A stretch of DNA of 64,000 nucleotides from Butyrivibrio sp. VCD2006 (GTDB lineage Bacteria; Bacillota; Clostridia; Lachnospirales; Lachnospiraceae), in NCBI RefSeq assembly GCF_000423925.1, contig NZ_AUIX01000008.1, forward strand, positions 1 to 64,000. The letters run 5' to 3'. The notes under the pieces are model-generated. The model made no database searches. It saw nothing but the letters and a program-made list of their open reading frames with translations, and had not been told where the DNA came from. This document shows positions 7,299 through 21,100 of this stretch, one piece after another; position 1 is the first letter of the stretch, and each line of letters opens with the position of its first letter. The position numbers and the translations under genes were made by a program.

Positions 7299-8121
7299 TA
7301 AGAAAAATAGAAGTGCCATTCAAAAAAGGCTCATTCCTACATACATATTTTTGATAATTGTATCAATTTTCTCCGTGTTCCCGCTTTTCTGGATGATCAC
7401 GGCAGCTACAAACCAGTCTGTTGACGTATCAAGAGGTAAAATCTGGTTTGGTAACTTTGCAGCACAGAACTTTAATAACCTGGTAAACAGTTCAAATCTT
7501 TGGAAGTCATTTGGTAACTCACTTCTTTATGCAACTGTGCAGACACTGCTTTGTATTTTTATCTGCTCACTTGCAGGCTATGGCTTCGAGCTTTACCACG
7601 ATAAGGCTAAGGATATTCTTTTTGCTATCCTTCTTATGGCTATGATGATCCCGGGAGTTGCTACTATGATTCCCCTGTTCACAATGATGAGTAAGCTAAA
7701 GCTCCTCAACACAGTTTGGGGCTTTGCACTTCCCGCAATATCAACACCGTTTATGATCATGATGTTCAGACAGAATTCCAGAAACTTCCCGCCGGATATC
7801 ATGGAGGCAGCAAGAATAGACGGACTTTCAGAGTTAGCGATTTTCTTCCGCATGTATATGCCGGTTATGAAATCAACATATGCAGCTGCAGCGGTAATTA
7901 CATTTATGAATGCCTGGAATGCTTATCTGTGGCCCAGAGTCGTAATGACAGATAACAGAGCTCAGACAATGCCTATGCTTATAGCAAACCTTGCCGGTGG
8001 TTACACAATTGACTACGGCATGCTTATGATGGGCGTATTGTTCTGCTCACTGCCTACTATGATAGTATTCTTCGTTCTGCAGAAGCAATTCACGGAAGGT
8101 ATTACCGGTTCCGTTAAGTAA
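7291..8121 (+). CDS. Sugar ABC transporter permease, MalG type (276 aa)
   Basis: Second CUT1 permease with about six membrane segments and the EAA loop MEAARIDGLSELAIFFRMYM. Two GTG codons compete for the start. The one at 7282 lies inside a near-perfect Shine-Dalgarno (AGTAGGTGAT), so the GTG at 7291 is preferred. Translation is coupled to the upstream permease by overlap. The gene ends 92 bases before the beta-galactosidase. Confidence 0.92.
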   Translation: MTNKKNRSAIQKRLIPTYIFLIIVSIFSVFPLFWMITAATNQSVDVSRGKIWFGNFAAQNFNNLVNSSNLWKSFGNSLLYATVQTLLCIFICSLAGYGFELYHDKAKDILFAILLMAMMIPGVATMIPLFTMMSKLKLLNTVWGFALPAISTPFMIMMFRQNSRNFPPDIMEAARIDGLSELAIFFRMYMPVMKSTYAAAAVITFMNAWNAYLWPRVVMTDNRAQTMPMLIANLAGGYTIDYGMLMMGVLFCSLPTMIVFFVLQKQFTEGITGSVK

Positions 8122-8204
8122 CGGTATTTGGCGCAGGAGAGAATATGTACTTTCCTGCGCTTAATTTTTAAAGGAATAAATAGAAAAATTCCGAAATCTA
8201 ATGA

Positions 8205-11282
<3,078 letters not shown>

Positions 11283-11302
11283 AAACACATATTGTATATA
11301 GT

Positions 11303-11337
11303 GCAGGCCGGAGATTGCATTCTCCGGCCTCTGCTTT
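11303..11337 (+). terminator. Terminator after beta-galactosidase
   Basis: GGCCGGAGA (11306-11314) pairs with TCTCCGGCC (11321-11329) with a six-base loop; the flanking GCAG/CTGC extends the stem. The T-run is short (CTTTA). The remainder of 11338-11531 is AT-rich promoter-type sequence before the phosphatase gene. Confidence 0.7.
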
Positions 11338-11531
11338 ATATTTATCTTTCTCCTGAAACAGCTTTCTTTTTGCCCTTTTTATGAAAACATCTATGCTGTG
11401 ATAATTGTCAAATTACCTCATTTGTGGTATATTTTTTAATTGGCAAAGGCTCTATTTTAACGATATTGAGCTAATCAATATGCCAAAAATTACTAAATAA
11501 TAATTACTTAATTATTTGATCGGAGGCATCC

Positions 11532-12275
11532 TTGCTAAAAACTTTTTCCATAACTGACGTAGGTCAGAAACGAAAACTTAATCAGGATTATGTATTTTCC
11601 TCCGACAGACGAATCGGAAATCTGTCAAATGTATTTATTGTGGCTGATGGTATGGGTGGCCACAATGCGGGAGATTACGCATCCAAGTTCACGGTTAATA
11701 CCATGGTTGAAGAGATTGAGAAATCCTTCGAACAGAACCCGGTGCGTATTTTGGAAAATGCCATTAAAAGAGCAAACCAGAAGCTTAGAGCGAAGGCTTC
11801 TGAGGATGAGCAGCTATATGGAATGGGGACTACGGTAGTAGCTGCTACAGTCATGGGTAGATATCTGCAGGTTGCAAACGTGGGGGACAGCAGACTGTAT
11901 GTTATCGGCGATGACATCAGACAGATTACCAGAGATCATTCACTTGTACAGGAGATGGTTCGCGCAGGCGGACTTGATCCGGAAGAGGCGCGCACTCACA
12001 AGGAGAAAAATATCATCACCCGTGCTATCGGTGCTGATGATACAGTTGATGTGGACTTTTTTAACGTTGAGCTCGAGAAGGGGGATATCGTGCTCATGTG
12101 CTCTGACGGGCTTACCAATATGCTCGAGGACCAGGAAATCCGCATGATCGTGAGTGGACAGCGAGATATTATTGAGAAGGCACAGAAGTTAGTGGATATG
12201 GCAAACCAGCATGGCGGTAAGGACAATATCGCTGTTATCCTGATTGAGCCTTTTGCTGACGGAGGAGCTGAATGA
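11532..12275 (+). CDS. stp: PP2C-type serine/threonine phosphatase Stp (247 aa)
   Basis: Carries the PP2C metal-binding motifs: an RKLNQD near the start, VADGMGGHNAGDYAS, GMGTTVVAA, NVGDSRLYV, LMCSDGLTN and GGKDNIAVIL. The start is a TTG at 11532, with GGAGG at 11522-11526. The stop overlaps the start of the PrkC kinase gene (ATGA), a standard stp-prkC arrangement. Stp removes phosphate from PrkC and its substrates, which in Firmicutes control cell-wall growth, translation and stress. Confidence 0.94.
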   Translation: MLKTFSITDVGQKRKLNQDYVFSSDRRIGNLSNVFIVADGMGGHNAGDYASKFTVNTMVEEIEKSFEQNPVRILENAIKRANQKLRAKASEDEQLYGMGTTVVAATVMGRYLQVANVGDSRLYVIGDDIRQITRDHSLVQEMVRAGGLDPEEARTHKEKNIITRAIGADDTVDVDFFNVELEKGDIVLMCSDGLTNMLEDQEIRMIVSGQRDIIEKAQKLVDMANQHGGKDNIAVILIEPFADGGAE

Positions 12276-14281
12276 TTAAGATAGGAATGATGATCGGAGA
12301 TAGGTACGAGATCCTAGAAAAAATAGGGACCGGCGGTATGTCCGATGTTTACAGGGCAAAAGATCATAAGTTGAACAGGCCTGTTGCAGTGAAGGTTTTA
12401 AAGCAGGAATTTTCGGAAAATGATAATTTCGTTTCCAAGTTCCGCGTAGAGGCTCAGGCAGCAGCAGGACTGATGCATCCTAACATTGTCAACGTTTATG
12501 ATGTAGGCGATGAAAATGGAATCCATTATATTGTAATGGAACTTGTGGACGGTATTACCCTTAAGAGATATATAGAGAAAAAATCGAGACTGTCCGTTAA
12601 AGAGGCAGTCAGTATAGCGATACAGGTTGCCATGGGACTTGAGGCTGCTCATAATAATCACATTATTCACCGTGATATTAAGCCTCAGAACATCATTATT
12701 TCCAAGGAAGGTAAGGTTAAGGTAACCGACTTTGGTATTGCCAAGGCAGCAACAAGTAATACGATCACATCCAATGTAATGGGATCTGTACATTATACTT
12801 CACCTGAACAGGCAAGGGGTGGATACTCCGATGCGAAGAGTGATGTATATTCACTTGGTATCACACTTTTTGAAATGCTCACAGGACGTCTTCCATTCAA
12901 TGGAGATACTACTGTTGCTATCGCGATCAAGCATATTCAGGAGGAGCTCCCATCACCTGCAGAGTTTAGTGATGAGATTCCGATAAGTGTTGAGAAGATA
13001 GTGATGAAGTGCTGCCAAAAGAGTCCTGACAGAAGATATCAGAGCGCAGCAGAGCTCATTACGGATCTCAAGAGATCATTGATTACACCTGACGAGGATT
13101 TCGTAAATCTTGTTGATCCCGATGAGGAGAGTGCTACAAGAGTTGCTACCGAGGCTGAAGCTAAGAGCATCAACAGCATGACAGATACTGAACAGATGCG
13201 ACTCAATGCCGACGTTGTACGCGAGTATGAATCTCAGAAAAAGCGTGATCAGAATTATTCAAAGCGTCGGGATGAAGAGTTTGACGATGATGAGGATATG
13301 TATGACAGAAGATCCTATGGAGACAGCGAGAGGATCGAGAAACTGACCATTGCGCTTGCAATAATAGGAGCAGTCCTTGTCGGAATAATTGTCATTGTCC
13401 TTGTGGGAAGGCACATCGGTGTGCTTGGAGGGGATGAGCCCGGAGGACTCCAGACGGAGGCTATAACAGGTGAATCCAACACCGAAAACGGAATACAGAT
13501 TCCTGATGTTACTGGGAAGTCTTATGTTGAGGCTGTTACCGCACTGAAGGATAAGAACTTTAAATTTGAAAAGATAGAAGATGATAATAGTACTCTCGCA
13601 AAGAATACAGTAGTTTCACAGGAACCTGCCGGTGGATCATTTGCTGAGAGTGGATCAGTGGTTAAGATTACTGTTAGTACAGGTAAGGGTGCAGAGTCTT
13701 CTGCTCCTGTCGCAGAGTCCACGGCCGCTGAAAGCGAAAGCTCAGCTGATGCATCAACGACTGAGGTCAGCAGCTCACAGGTAGCTGTGCCGAACCTCGT
13801 AGGATTATCTATTGACGAAGCAATTGCAACTCTTACAGAGCTTGGACTTGTTCAGGGCAGAGTGGTTGATGTCAATAATGATACCTATGGTGTTGATGTT
13901 GTAACTGCGCAGAGTAAGCCTGTAGGAACAATAGTGGATCCCGGCACTTCTATTGATATTGAGAAGTCCATCGGTCCCAAGAGCGTATCCTATAGCTATT
14001 CAGGTGACATAGCTGCTCCTACAGAGGGCCCCAGTTATACAGATGGTGTTTCTGTTCATGTTTCCTTTGTAACTGCGGATGGTACATCACTTCTTGATAC
14101 AACGACAGCATCATTCCCTATTACAGGAGTTGTTCGCACCGGACTTACTTCCGCAACAGGAGTCATCACATTTACTTATACTGCAACCAGTCCTGCTACA
14201 ACGGACGAGGCAGGCAATGTAATAGAAGGCTATACCGAGGAACATACAGTTACACGAGCAGTTACATTTACACAGGAGTAA
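12272..14281 (+). CDS. prkC: PASTA-domain serine/threonine kinase PrkC (669 aa)
   Basis: An N-terminal Hanks-type kinase with GTGGMSDVY, Lys41, catalytic loop HRDIKPQN (Asp135), DFG and the APE-like SPEQ. A charged juxtamembrane region precedes one membrane helix (about 358-380). Outside are two PASTA repeats (about 410-475 and 508-570) joined by a Ser/Ala-rich linker, then a ~90-residue tail without a recognised domain. Two PASTA units are fewer than the three or so of many Firmicutes. It senses muropeptides or lipid II (family knowledge) and phosphorylates cytoplasmic targets. Translationally coupled to Stp; RsgA, a known substrate in other Firmicutes, follows. Confidence 0.95.
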   Translation: MIKIGMMIGDRYEILEKIGTGGMSDVYRAKDHKLNRPVAVKVLKQEFSENDNFVSKFRVEAQAAAGLMHPNIVNVYDVGDENGIHYIVMELVDGITLKRYIEKKSRLSVKEAVSIAIQVAMGLEAAHNNHIIHRDIKPQNIIISKEGKVKVTDFGIAKAATSNTITSNVMGSVHYTSPEQARGGYSDAKSDVYSLGITLFEMLTGRLPFNGDTTVAIAIKHIQEELPSPAEFSDEIPISVEKIVMKCCQKSPDRRYQSAAELITDLKRSLITPDEDFVNLVDPDEESATRVATEAEAKSINSMTDTEQMRLNADVVREYESQKKRDQNYSKRRDEEFDDDEDMYDRRSYGDSERIEKLTIALAIIGAVLVGIIVIVLVGRHIGVLGGDEPGGLQTEAITGESNTENGIQIPDVTGKSYVEAVTALKDKNFKFEKIEDDNSTLAKNTVVSQEPAGGSFAESGSVVKITVSTGKGAESSAPVAESTAAESESSADASTTEVSSSQVAVPNLVGLSIDEAIATLTELGLVQGRVVDVNNDTYGVDVVTAQSKPVGTIVDPGTSIDIEKSIGPKSVSYSYSGDIAAPTEGPSYTDGVSVHVSFVTADGTSLLDTTTASFPITGVVRTGLTSATGVITFTYTATSPATTDEAGNVIEGYTEEHTVTRAVTFTQE

Positions 14282-14315
14282 GAGAGTTAGAACCTTTACG
14301 GGACAATTTATTTAT

Positions 14316-14364
14316 TGCCTTCTCCCTTTGGGAGAAGGTGGCACGAAGTGCCGGATGAGGGCAC
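14316..14364 (+). repeat. Palindromic repeat element, forward copy (R1)
   Basis: GCCTTCTCCC/GGGAGAAGG stem, then GGCAC/GTGCC stem, then GGATGAGG. This is the basic unit of a family found ten or so times in the window, always between genes. It lies between prkC and rsgA, and its GATGAGG is just upstream of the rsgA start. Confidence 0.8.
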
Positions 14365-14379
14365 TGAGCAGGATTGACT

Positions 14380-15291
14380 ATGCAAGGAAGGATTGTTAAA
14401 GGAATAGCCGGCTTTTATTATGTGAATATCGGAAGCGACCGCGTTTACGAATGCAAAGCTAAGGGTATTTTCAGAAAAGATGGCGTTAAGCCTCTTGTCG
14501 GCGACGATGTAGAAATAGAAATAATAGATGAAGAATCCGAAACGGGCAATATTGTAAGGATATTGCCCCGTAGGAATGAGCTTATAAGACCGCCGGTTGC
14601 CAATGTTGACCAGGCGGTTGTTCTCTTTGCGATTGTTAAGCCGGATCCAAATTATAACGTTCTGGACAAGTTCCTCATCCAAATGAGAAGGAATTCACTT
14701 CCGGTGGTAATATGCTTTAACAAGCAGGATATTGCTTCTGAGGAGGAACAACAGGAGCTTCGCGACACTTATGAAAAATGCGGTTATGAGGTACTGTTTA
14801 TAAGTGTTCATGAGGGAGCAGGGCTTGATGTGCTTTGTGAGAAGCTAAAGGGAAAGACCTCTGTTGTGGCAGGACCAAGCGGGGTCGGAAAGTCATCACT
14901 TTTAAACAGACTTCATCCCGATGCTGAGATGGAAACAGGTGAACTGAGTCGCAAAATAGAAAGAGGCCGTAATACCACAAGACATTCTGAGATGTTTTTT
15001 ATTTCTGCTCTTTCTGATGAAAATGATAAAACCTATATTTTTGATACACCGGGATTTACCTCTCTTGCCTTGAAGGATATTACGGCAGAGGAGCTGCAGG
15101 CGTATTATCCGGAGTTTGAACCCTATGAACCAGAGTGCAGGTTCGGAGGCTGCAGCCATATTGCTGAGCCGGACTGCGGTGTGAAGAGAGCCCTTGAAGA
15201 AGGCAAAATATCCAAGGTCAGGTACGACAATTATCGCATCATTTACGATGAACTAAAGAATACAAGACCGGTCTACAGAAAACAAAAGTGA
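14380..15291 (+). CDS. rsgA: Ribosome small-subunit GTPase RsgA (303 aa)
   Basis: An OB-fold N-terminus, then a circularly permuted GTPase order: G4 (NKQD), G1 (GPSGVGKSSL), G3 (DTPGF), and the C-terminal zinc knuckle with conserved Cys-x-x-x-x-Cys and HIAEPDC. RsgA releases late 30S assembly factors. The ATG at 14380 is chosen over the TTG at 14374. It lies downstream of stp-prkC, a common Firmicute order. A perfect terminator follows. Confidence 0.95.
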   Translation: MQGRIVKGIAGFYYVNIGSDRVYECKAKGIFRKDGVKPLVGDDVEIEIIDEESETGNIVRILPRRNELIRPPVANVDQAVVLFAIVKPDPNYNVLDKFLIQMRRNSLPVVICFNKQDIASEEEQQELRDTYEKCGYEVLFISVHEGAGLDVLCEKLKGKTSVVAGPSGVGKSSLLNRLHPDAEMETGELSRKIERGRNTTRHSEMFFISALSDENDKTYIFDTPGFTSLALKDITAEELQAYYPEFEPYEPECRFGGCSHIAEPDCGVKRALEEGKISKVRYDNYRIIYDELKNTRPVYRKQK

Positions 15292-15306
15292 GGATTGTGA
15301 GATTTT

Positions 15307-15335
15307 AACGAGAGTCTTTAAAGACTCTCGTTTTT
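15307..15335 (+). terminator. Terminator after rsgA
   Basis: A perfect 13-base inverted repeat AACGAGAGTCTTT/AAAGACTCTCGTT (15307-15319 and 15320-15332), continuing into TTTTTA. It separates the stp-prkC-rsgA unit from the dihydroxyacetone kinase genes. Confidence 0.88.
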
Positions 15336-15381
15336 ATTTATACAAAACCGACAATAATTCTATGGAAAAATAAAAACTGTT

Positions 15382-15390
15382 TGTTATAAT
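15382..15390 (+). promoter_or_regulatory. Extended -10 promoter of the dha operon
   Basis: TGTTATAAT is an extended -10 (TGn plus TATAAT at 15385-15390), about 50 bases before the dhaL ATG. No good -35 was found. Confidence 0.5.
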
Positions 15391-15438
15391 ATACTACATA
15401 AGGTTTACATAAAGAATACTTAGGGAGGGAAATTGCAT

Positions 15439-16053
15439 ATGGCAACCAGAGTGTATGAATGTCTGAAAAGTATTGGTGAAAAAATCATTGAAAACAAGGA
15501 CTTCCTCACAGATCTTGACAGAGAAATCGGAGATGCTGACCATGGTGTTAACATGGCCAGAGGCTTTCAGGGTGTTATTGAAAAGGTCGCTCAGGATGAT
15601 CCTGATATAGGTGCAGTCCTGAAAAAGACCGGAATGACACTGCTTTCAACAGTTGGCGGTGCATCCGGCCCTCTTTATGGAACTGCATATATGGAGGCCG
15701 GTAAGGTTCTGGCCGGTAAGAATGAAATCTCTACAGATGATTTCCTTGCCGCATTTGATGCTGCAATAGCCGGCATCCAGAAAAGAGGAAAAGCTGAAAA
15801 GGGTGAAAAGACCATGCTGGATTCTCTTATACCGGCAAGAGAAGCATTCGCCGAAGCAGCGCAGGGTGGAGCAGATTTGAAATCTTCTCTTGATGCTGCA
15901 TGCAAGGCAGCCGAGGAAGGCATTGAATTTACAAAAACGATTGCAGCAACTAAGGGAAGAGCAAGCTATCTTGGTGATAGAAGTATAGGACATCAGGATC
16001 CCGGTGCCACATCAGCAACTATAACTCTTGAGACAATTAGAGACTTTTTGTAA
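15439..16053 (+). CDS. dhaL: Dihydroxyacetone kinase subunit DhaL (204 aa)
   Basis: The ADP-binding subunit of the PTS-type dihydroxyacetone kinase. The magnesium-binding cluster DREIGDADHGVNMARG (Asp27, Asp32, Asp34) and the TLLSTVGGASGPLYGT segment are intact. In this system the ADP stays bound and is re-phosphorylated by DhaM. AGGGAGG at 15422-15428 favours the ATG at 15439; the TTG at 15433 is too close. First gene of a dhaL-dhaM-dhaK unit, an order different from the common dhaKLM. Confidence 0.93.
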   Translation: MATRVYECLKSIGEKIIENKDFLTDLDREIGDADHGVNMARGFQGVIEKVAQDDPDIGAVLKKTGMTLLSTVGGASGPLYGTAYMEAGKVLAGKNEISTDDFLAAFDAAIAGIQKRGKAEKGEKTMLDSLIPAREAFAEAAQGGADLKSSLDAACKAAEEGIEFTKTIAATKGRASYLGDRSIGHQDPGATSATITLETIRDFL

Positions 16054-16129
16054 TTTACAATCCTTCTTCGTATGGGTGGAAGAGCGGTTTGATTATTGCA
16101 TGAAGCGTGGATAATTGTGGGAGGTTAAA

Positions 16130-16522
16130 ATGGTAGGTCTTGTTTTAGTATCACATAGTTGGAAAATCGCAGAAGGTATTAAGGATCTTACTGATCAGGT
16201 TGCGCCTTCGCACAAAGGGATAATATGTGCCGGTGGACTTGAGGATAAATCTATAGGAACAGATGCTGTTCGAATATCTGATGCAGTAAGAGAGGCTAAT
16301 GACGGTGACGGAGTTGTTCTTCTGGCTGATCTTGGAAGCGGTGTAATGAGTGCCGAGACAGCAATAGAGCTACTTGAGGATGAAGATATTAACGTAAAGC
16401 TTGCCGATGCACCTATCGTGGAGGGTGCTATCGCAGCCGCTGTCACAGCAGCCATAGGCAGTAACTTAGAACAGGTTGTTGCTGCCGCTGAGCAGACCCG
16501 TGAGGTATCTAAGGTAAATTGA
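16130..16522 (+). CDS. dhaM: PTS-dependent dihydroxyacetone kinase phosphotransferase DhaM (130 aa)
   Basis: A single EIIA-mannose-type domain with the phosphate-carrying His9 in LVSHSWKIAEG. The fused HPr and EI domains seen in enterobacterial DhaM are absent, so it must take phosphate from the general HPr. GGGAGG directly precedes the ATG at 16130. Passes phosphate to ADP bound in DhaL. Confidence 0.92.
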   Translation: MVGLVLVSHSWKIAEGIKDLTDQVAPSHKGIICAGGLEDKSIGTDAVRISDAVREANDGDGVVLLADLGSGVMSAETAIELLEDEDINVKLADAPIVEGAIAAAVTAAIGSNLEQVVAAAEQTREVSKVN

Positions 16523-16554
16523 ATTTATGATATAGCTGAGATCAGATATATTTT

Positions 16555-16656
16555 TGCCTTCGCCCTCCGGGGCGCAAATCATCCGGGGGATGATTGCTCT
16601 GCGCCGACTGAAGCGGAGCGAAGACAAGGTGGCACGAAGTGCCGGATGAGGGGCAC
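16555..16656 (+). repeat. Expanded palindromic repeat element (R2)
   Basis: An enlarged copy of the repeat family. A long imperfect stem, in which CGGGGCGCAAATCATC faces GATGATTGCTCTGCGCCG, is inserted between the GCCTTC and GAAGAC ends, followed by GGCAC/GTGCC and GGATGAGG. It lies between dhaM and dhaK. Confidence 0.65.
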
Positions 16657-16696
16657 TAATGAGATGAAAATCTCTAAAAATAAAAGGAGGGTAGCA

Positions 16697-17692
16697 ATGA
16701 AAAAACTTATTAATGGGATCGATAACATTGTCGATGAGATGCTTGATGGTATGGTAGCGGCATATCCTGGCTATGTTAAGCGTCTTGACGGATTTGATGT
16801 GCTCGTAAGAGCAGGCGGATCCAAGGGGAAGGTTGCACTTGTGTCCGGAGGCGGAAGCGGACATGAGCCTGCACATGGCGGATACGTTGGAAAAGGAATG
16901 CTTGACGGTGCTATCGCAGGTGCGGTATTTACTTCACCTACACCTGATCAGGTATTTGAAGCAATAAAAGCTGCAGATGGCGGTAAGGGAGTTCTTCTTG
17001 TTATCAAAAACTACACAGGTGATGTTATGAACTTTGAGATGGCTGCTGATATGGCCAGAGATGAAGGCATAGAGGTGGACCAGGTTATTACTGCAGATGA
17101 CGTTGCTGTTGAGAATAGCACATGGACAACAGGCCGTCGCGGAATCGCAGGAACAATTTTCGTTCATAAGATCGCAGGTGCCTGCGCTGAGGCCGGTGGT
17201 GATCTTGCAGAAGTTAAGCGCATTGCTGAGAAGGTAATTGAAAATGTAAGATCCATGGGTATGGCAATTGATGCCTGCACAGTACCCGCAGCCGGCAAGC
17301 CGAGTTTTGATCTTGCGGAAGATGAGATCGAGATTGGTATCGGTATTCACGGAGAGCCCGGAGTAAATCGTGAGAAGATCAGCTCAGTGAATGAGATAGC
17401 AGATAAGCTTCTTGATAAGATTTTTGCAGAAGGCATTTATAATTCGGGCGATGAAGTTGCTGTTATGGTCAACGGTATGGGCGGCACACCTCTCATGGAG
17501 CTTTTTGTTGCTAATAAGCACATCAAGGAAGTCCTTGATGGAAAGGGTATTAAGATTCATAAGACTCTCGTTGGCAATTACATGACATCGCTTGATATGG
17601 AAGGCTTCTCAATAACACTTCTTAAGGTTGATGATGAACTTAAGAAGCTCCTTGATGCACCTGCTGATACACCGGCATTTGTACAGGTTTAA
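16697..17692 (+). CDS. dhaK: Dihydroxyacetone kinase substrate-binding subunit DhaK (331 aa)
   Basis: Binds dihydroxyacetone covalently through His218 (GIGIHGEPG), the same number as in E. coli DhaK. The SGGGSGHEPAHGG loop is intact. The ATG at 16697 follows AAGGAGG; the longer frame from 16646 runs through the repeat boundary and is not used. With DhaL and DhaM it feeds dihydroxyacetone phosphate into glycolysis. No glycerol dehydrogenase lies nearby. Confidence 0.94.
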   Translation: MKKLINGIDNIVDEMLDGMVAAYPGYVKRLDGFDVLVRAGGSKGKVALVSGGGSGHEPAHGGYVGKGMLDGAIAGAVFTSPTPDQVFEAIKAADGGKGVLLVIKNYTGDVMNFEMAADMARDEGIEVDQVITADDVAVENSTWTTGRRGIAGTIFVHKIAGACAEAGGDLAEVKRIAEKVIENVRSMGMAIDACTVPAAGKPSFDLAEDEIEIGIGIHGEPGVNREKISSVNEIADKLLDKIFAEGIYNSGDEVAVMVNGMGGTPLMELFVANKHIKEVLDGKGIKIHKTLVGNYMTSLDMEGFSITLLKVDDELKKLLDAPADTPAFVQV

Positions 17693-17767
17693 GTTTGAAA
17701 GTCTAAAGTGAGATAAAAATGTTTCATATTAATTAAATAAATTATTCCGGTATTATTACCGGGTCAT

Positions 17768-17805
17768 AAGGAAAAGCCTAACTACTATTGGGCTTTTCCT
17801 TTTTT
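17768..17805 (+). terminator. Terminator of the dha operon
   Basis: AAGGAAAAGCC pairs with GGCTTTTCCTT around an 12-base loop, followed by TTTTT. The following ~300 bases (17806-18113) are very AT-rich and hold the promoter region of the xylanase gene; no specific element there could be assigned with confidence. Confidence 0.85.
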
Positions 17806-18113
17806 GTGCATTTTTTATGGGCTTTGAAAGATTTATATAAAAAATAGCAGATTCTTGCAATTTTTTGTTATCAAATACGAAAAATGCCTTTCAGATTATG
17901 ATTGTAGTCGATTGGAAAATGAAATTTACCATCAAAGTGCACATAAAGTATATTCATATCATGGTTGGAAACTAATAAAATATACAAAAAAATTAAGAAT
18001 TAATCGCAATATATAGGTGTTTGGGAGCAACAAATGATAAGTATAGAAAATCAATAATTGTTATGATTGTGGTGCTCAAGTATGAAAAAAGTAGAAAAAA
18101 GAAAGGGGAAGGC

Positions 18114-21100
18114 ATGAAAAAACATTTAGCGTTTTTATTGTCTCTTGTGATGGTTGGGGGGCTTATCACAGGGAACGGTGCGACAGCGTCAGCTGCCAGT
18201 GTGGTAAATGGATCATATGTTAAGGGCGATAATGAAAATAACCCTGTTGTGACCCAGAACTATGGCGCGGATCCGGGAGTATTGGTGTATAACGATACAG
18301 TTTATATCTATGCAACCAATGATTCTCAGGAGCTTACTGGCAACAATGAAAATACCTATGCGAAGATTGACACATTAAACTGTTATTCTTCTAAGGATCT
18401 GGTTAACTGGACAGATCACGGTAGCTTCAAAATTGCAGGATCAAGCGGAGCAGCAAGATGGGCCAAGAATTCATGGGCACCTTGTATTGCCTGCAAGAAG
18501 ATCAACGGCAAAGACAAATTCTTCCTTTATTTTGCAAATAACGGAAGCGGTATCGGAGTATTAACAGCTGACTCTCCGACAGGTCCATGGAAGGATCCTA
18601 TCGGAAAGGCACTTATCACAGGCTCTACACCCGGATGTAGTGGGGTTACATGGATGTTCGACCCTTCAGTTCTTGTAGATTCTGATGGAACCGGCTATCT
18701 CTATTTTGGTGGCGGTATCCCGAATAATCAGTATGCTCATCCGAAGACAGCAAGAGTAATCAAGCTCGGCTCTGACATGACAAGCGTATCCGGATCAGCA
18801 GCTACAATCGATGCACCTTATCTCTTTGAGGATTCCGGCATCAACAAGATTGGCAACACATATTACTATTCATATTGCTCAAACTGGAACTGCAGCAATG
18901 GTTTCAACAATGCAGCTATTGAGTATATGACAAGCTCAAGCCCTATGGGACCTTTCACATACCAGGGTGAAGTAATGAAGAACCCCGGCGTGTTCTTTAG
19001 CGGATCAACAGGTAATAACCACCACGCTATCTTTGAGTTTGGCGGCAATTACTATCTTGCTTATCACACAAGATCCGTTGAGTCTAAGCTCATCGGCAAG
19101 AGCCTTGGTTACAGAACAACTCAGATCGATAAGCTCACAGTAAACAATGGTAAGATCAGTTCACTTACACCTACAATGTCAGGTGTTTCTCAGACTTCTT
19201 ATGTAGATCCTTATTCTGCAGTTCAGGCTGAGACAATGTTTACCCAGAGTGGAATCAGAGTATCAGGCAATGGCGATGGCACAGCTTGGGTTGATAACAT
19301 CTCTAATGGTGATTACACAAAGGTTAAGGGAGTAAACTTCTCCAAGGGCCTTAGTTCAATCACAGTTAGCGTAAACAGCAGAGGTACAGGTACTATCCAG
19401 GTAAGAGATGGAAGTCCCAGCGGAAGCCTTCTCGGAACAATCAACCTTTCCGATACAAACAACAAGAACACTGAGTTCACAGGTACTATGAAGAACGTAA
19501 CAGGTGTTAAGAATATCTGCTTCGTATTCAACGGAAGCTTTGAGTTTGACTATTGGAAAGCAACAGCTCAGGGTGAGACAGCCGGTGGTGGCAACCAGGG
19601 TGGCAACGAAGGTGGCAACCAGGGTGGAAACCAGGGCGGCAACCAGGGTGGCAACCAGGGTGGCAATGAGAGTGCAGCAACCAACAACAATAAGGTTGAG
19701 TGTGAGAACATGACCAAGAGCGGTCAGTACACAGGCACAATCAGCAGTCCCTTCAGTGGAGCTGCTCTTTATGCAAACAATGATACTGTAAGCTTTGATC
19801 AGTATTTTGCATATGGCACTCACAACTTCACTCTCCGTGGATGCTCAAACAACAGCAACATGGCTAAGGTAGTTCTCAAGATTGGTGGAGAGACCAAGGG
19901 AACATTCTACTATGGCGATGAGTATCCAGCAGAATACACAATTGAGAATGTCAGCCATGCAACAGGAGCAACTACTGTAGAACTTACTGTTACATCTGAT
20001 GACGGAACATGGGATGCATATCTTGATTATCTTACATGGGATAATGGTTCAGGAGCATCTGCAGGTAATCAGGGCGGCAACCAGGGTGGAAACCAGGGCG
20101 GCAGTCAGGGTGGCAACCAGGGCCAGGCTCTTAATCCTTCAGACCTGACACTCCTTAATACATATGGTCAGACATATGGATATTCAGGAACATGTATCAA
20201 TCTCTATCAGCTTAGAGATGCAAACACACTTGAGCTTATTAAGAAAAACTACAACAGTATCACACTTGAGAATGAGATGAAGCCCGATGCACTTCTTGGA
20301 AGTTCAGCAAGACTTATCTCTGTAGCTGAAGCTAAAAACCGCGGCTACTATATCCCTGATGGTTATAGAGAGTCAACAGTTCCTCAGATCAACTTCAACA
20401 CAGTTGATGAGGTAATGAAGATCTGCTATAACAACGGCATCAGAATGAGAGCACATACACTTGTATGGCACTCACAGACTCCTTCATGGTTCTTCAGAAA
20501 CGGATATGCCGGAAACGGATCATTCGTTAACTCCAGTACTATGGATGCACGTCTTGAGATGTACGTTAAGACAGTTATGAACCACGTATACTTGAGCGAG
20601 TATGGCAGTGTTGTTTATGCATGGGACGTTGCAAACGAAGTTCTTCATGCAAACAATTCCGGTTGGGAAGCTGTTTATGGAAGTAACAAGACAAATGCTA
20701 CATATGTAAAGAAGGCATTCAACTTTGCATATCAGACACTTGATTACTTTAACCTTACAGATTCTGTAAGCCTGTTCTACAACGATTACAATACTTATAT
20801 CGAAGCAGACAAGGTAGTTCAGCTTGTTAACTATATCAACTCTGATAAGAAGATCTGTTCAGGTGTTGGTATGCAGTCTCACCTTGGAACAAACTATCCT
20901 TCAGTTGATTTCTATATCTCTGCACTTAAGAAGTTCCTTAATGCAGGATTCGAAGTTCAGATCACTGAGATGGATATCACAAACAAGGGTGATTCCGATC
21001 TTTCAAGCTATGCATACAATCTCTACAAGCAGATTAATGCACTTAAGAAGAATGGTGGCAAGATCACAAGTATCACTTGGTGGGGACTTTCTGATCAGGT

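Noticed and set aside
18021..18113. Upstream extension of the xylanase reading frame
   Set aside because: It would bury the signal peptide behind 31 charged residues; the ATG at 18114 has a ribosome binding site and a normal signal sequence.
19356..19823. Minus-strand frame over the Gly-Gly-Asn-Gln linker, rich in Val-Ala-Thr-Leu
   Set aside because: It is the antisense of a repetitive linker in the xylanase gene, which keeps any frame open.
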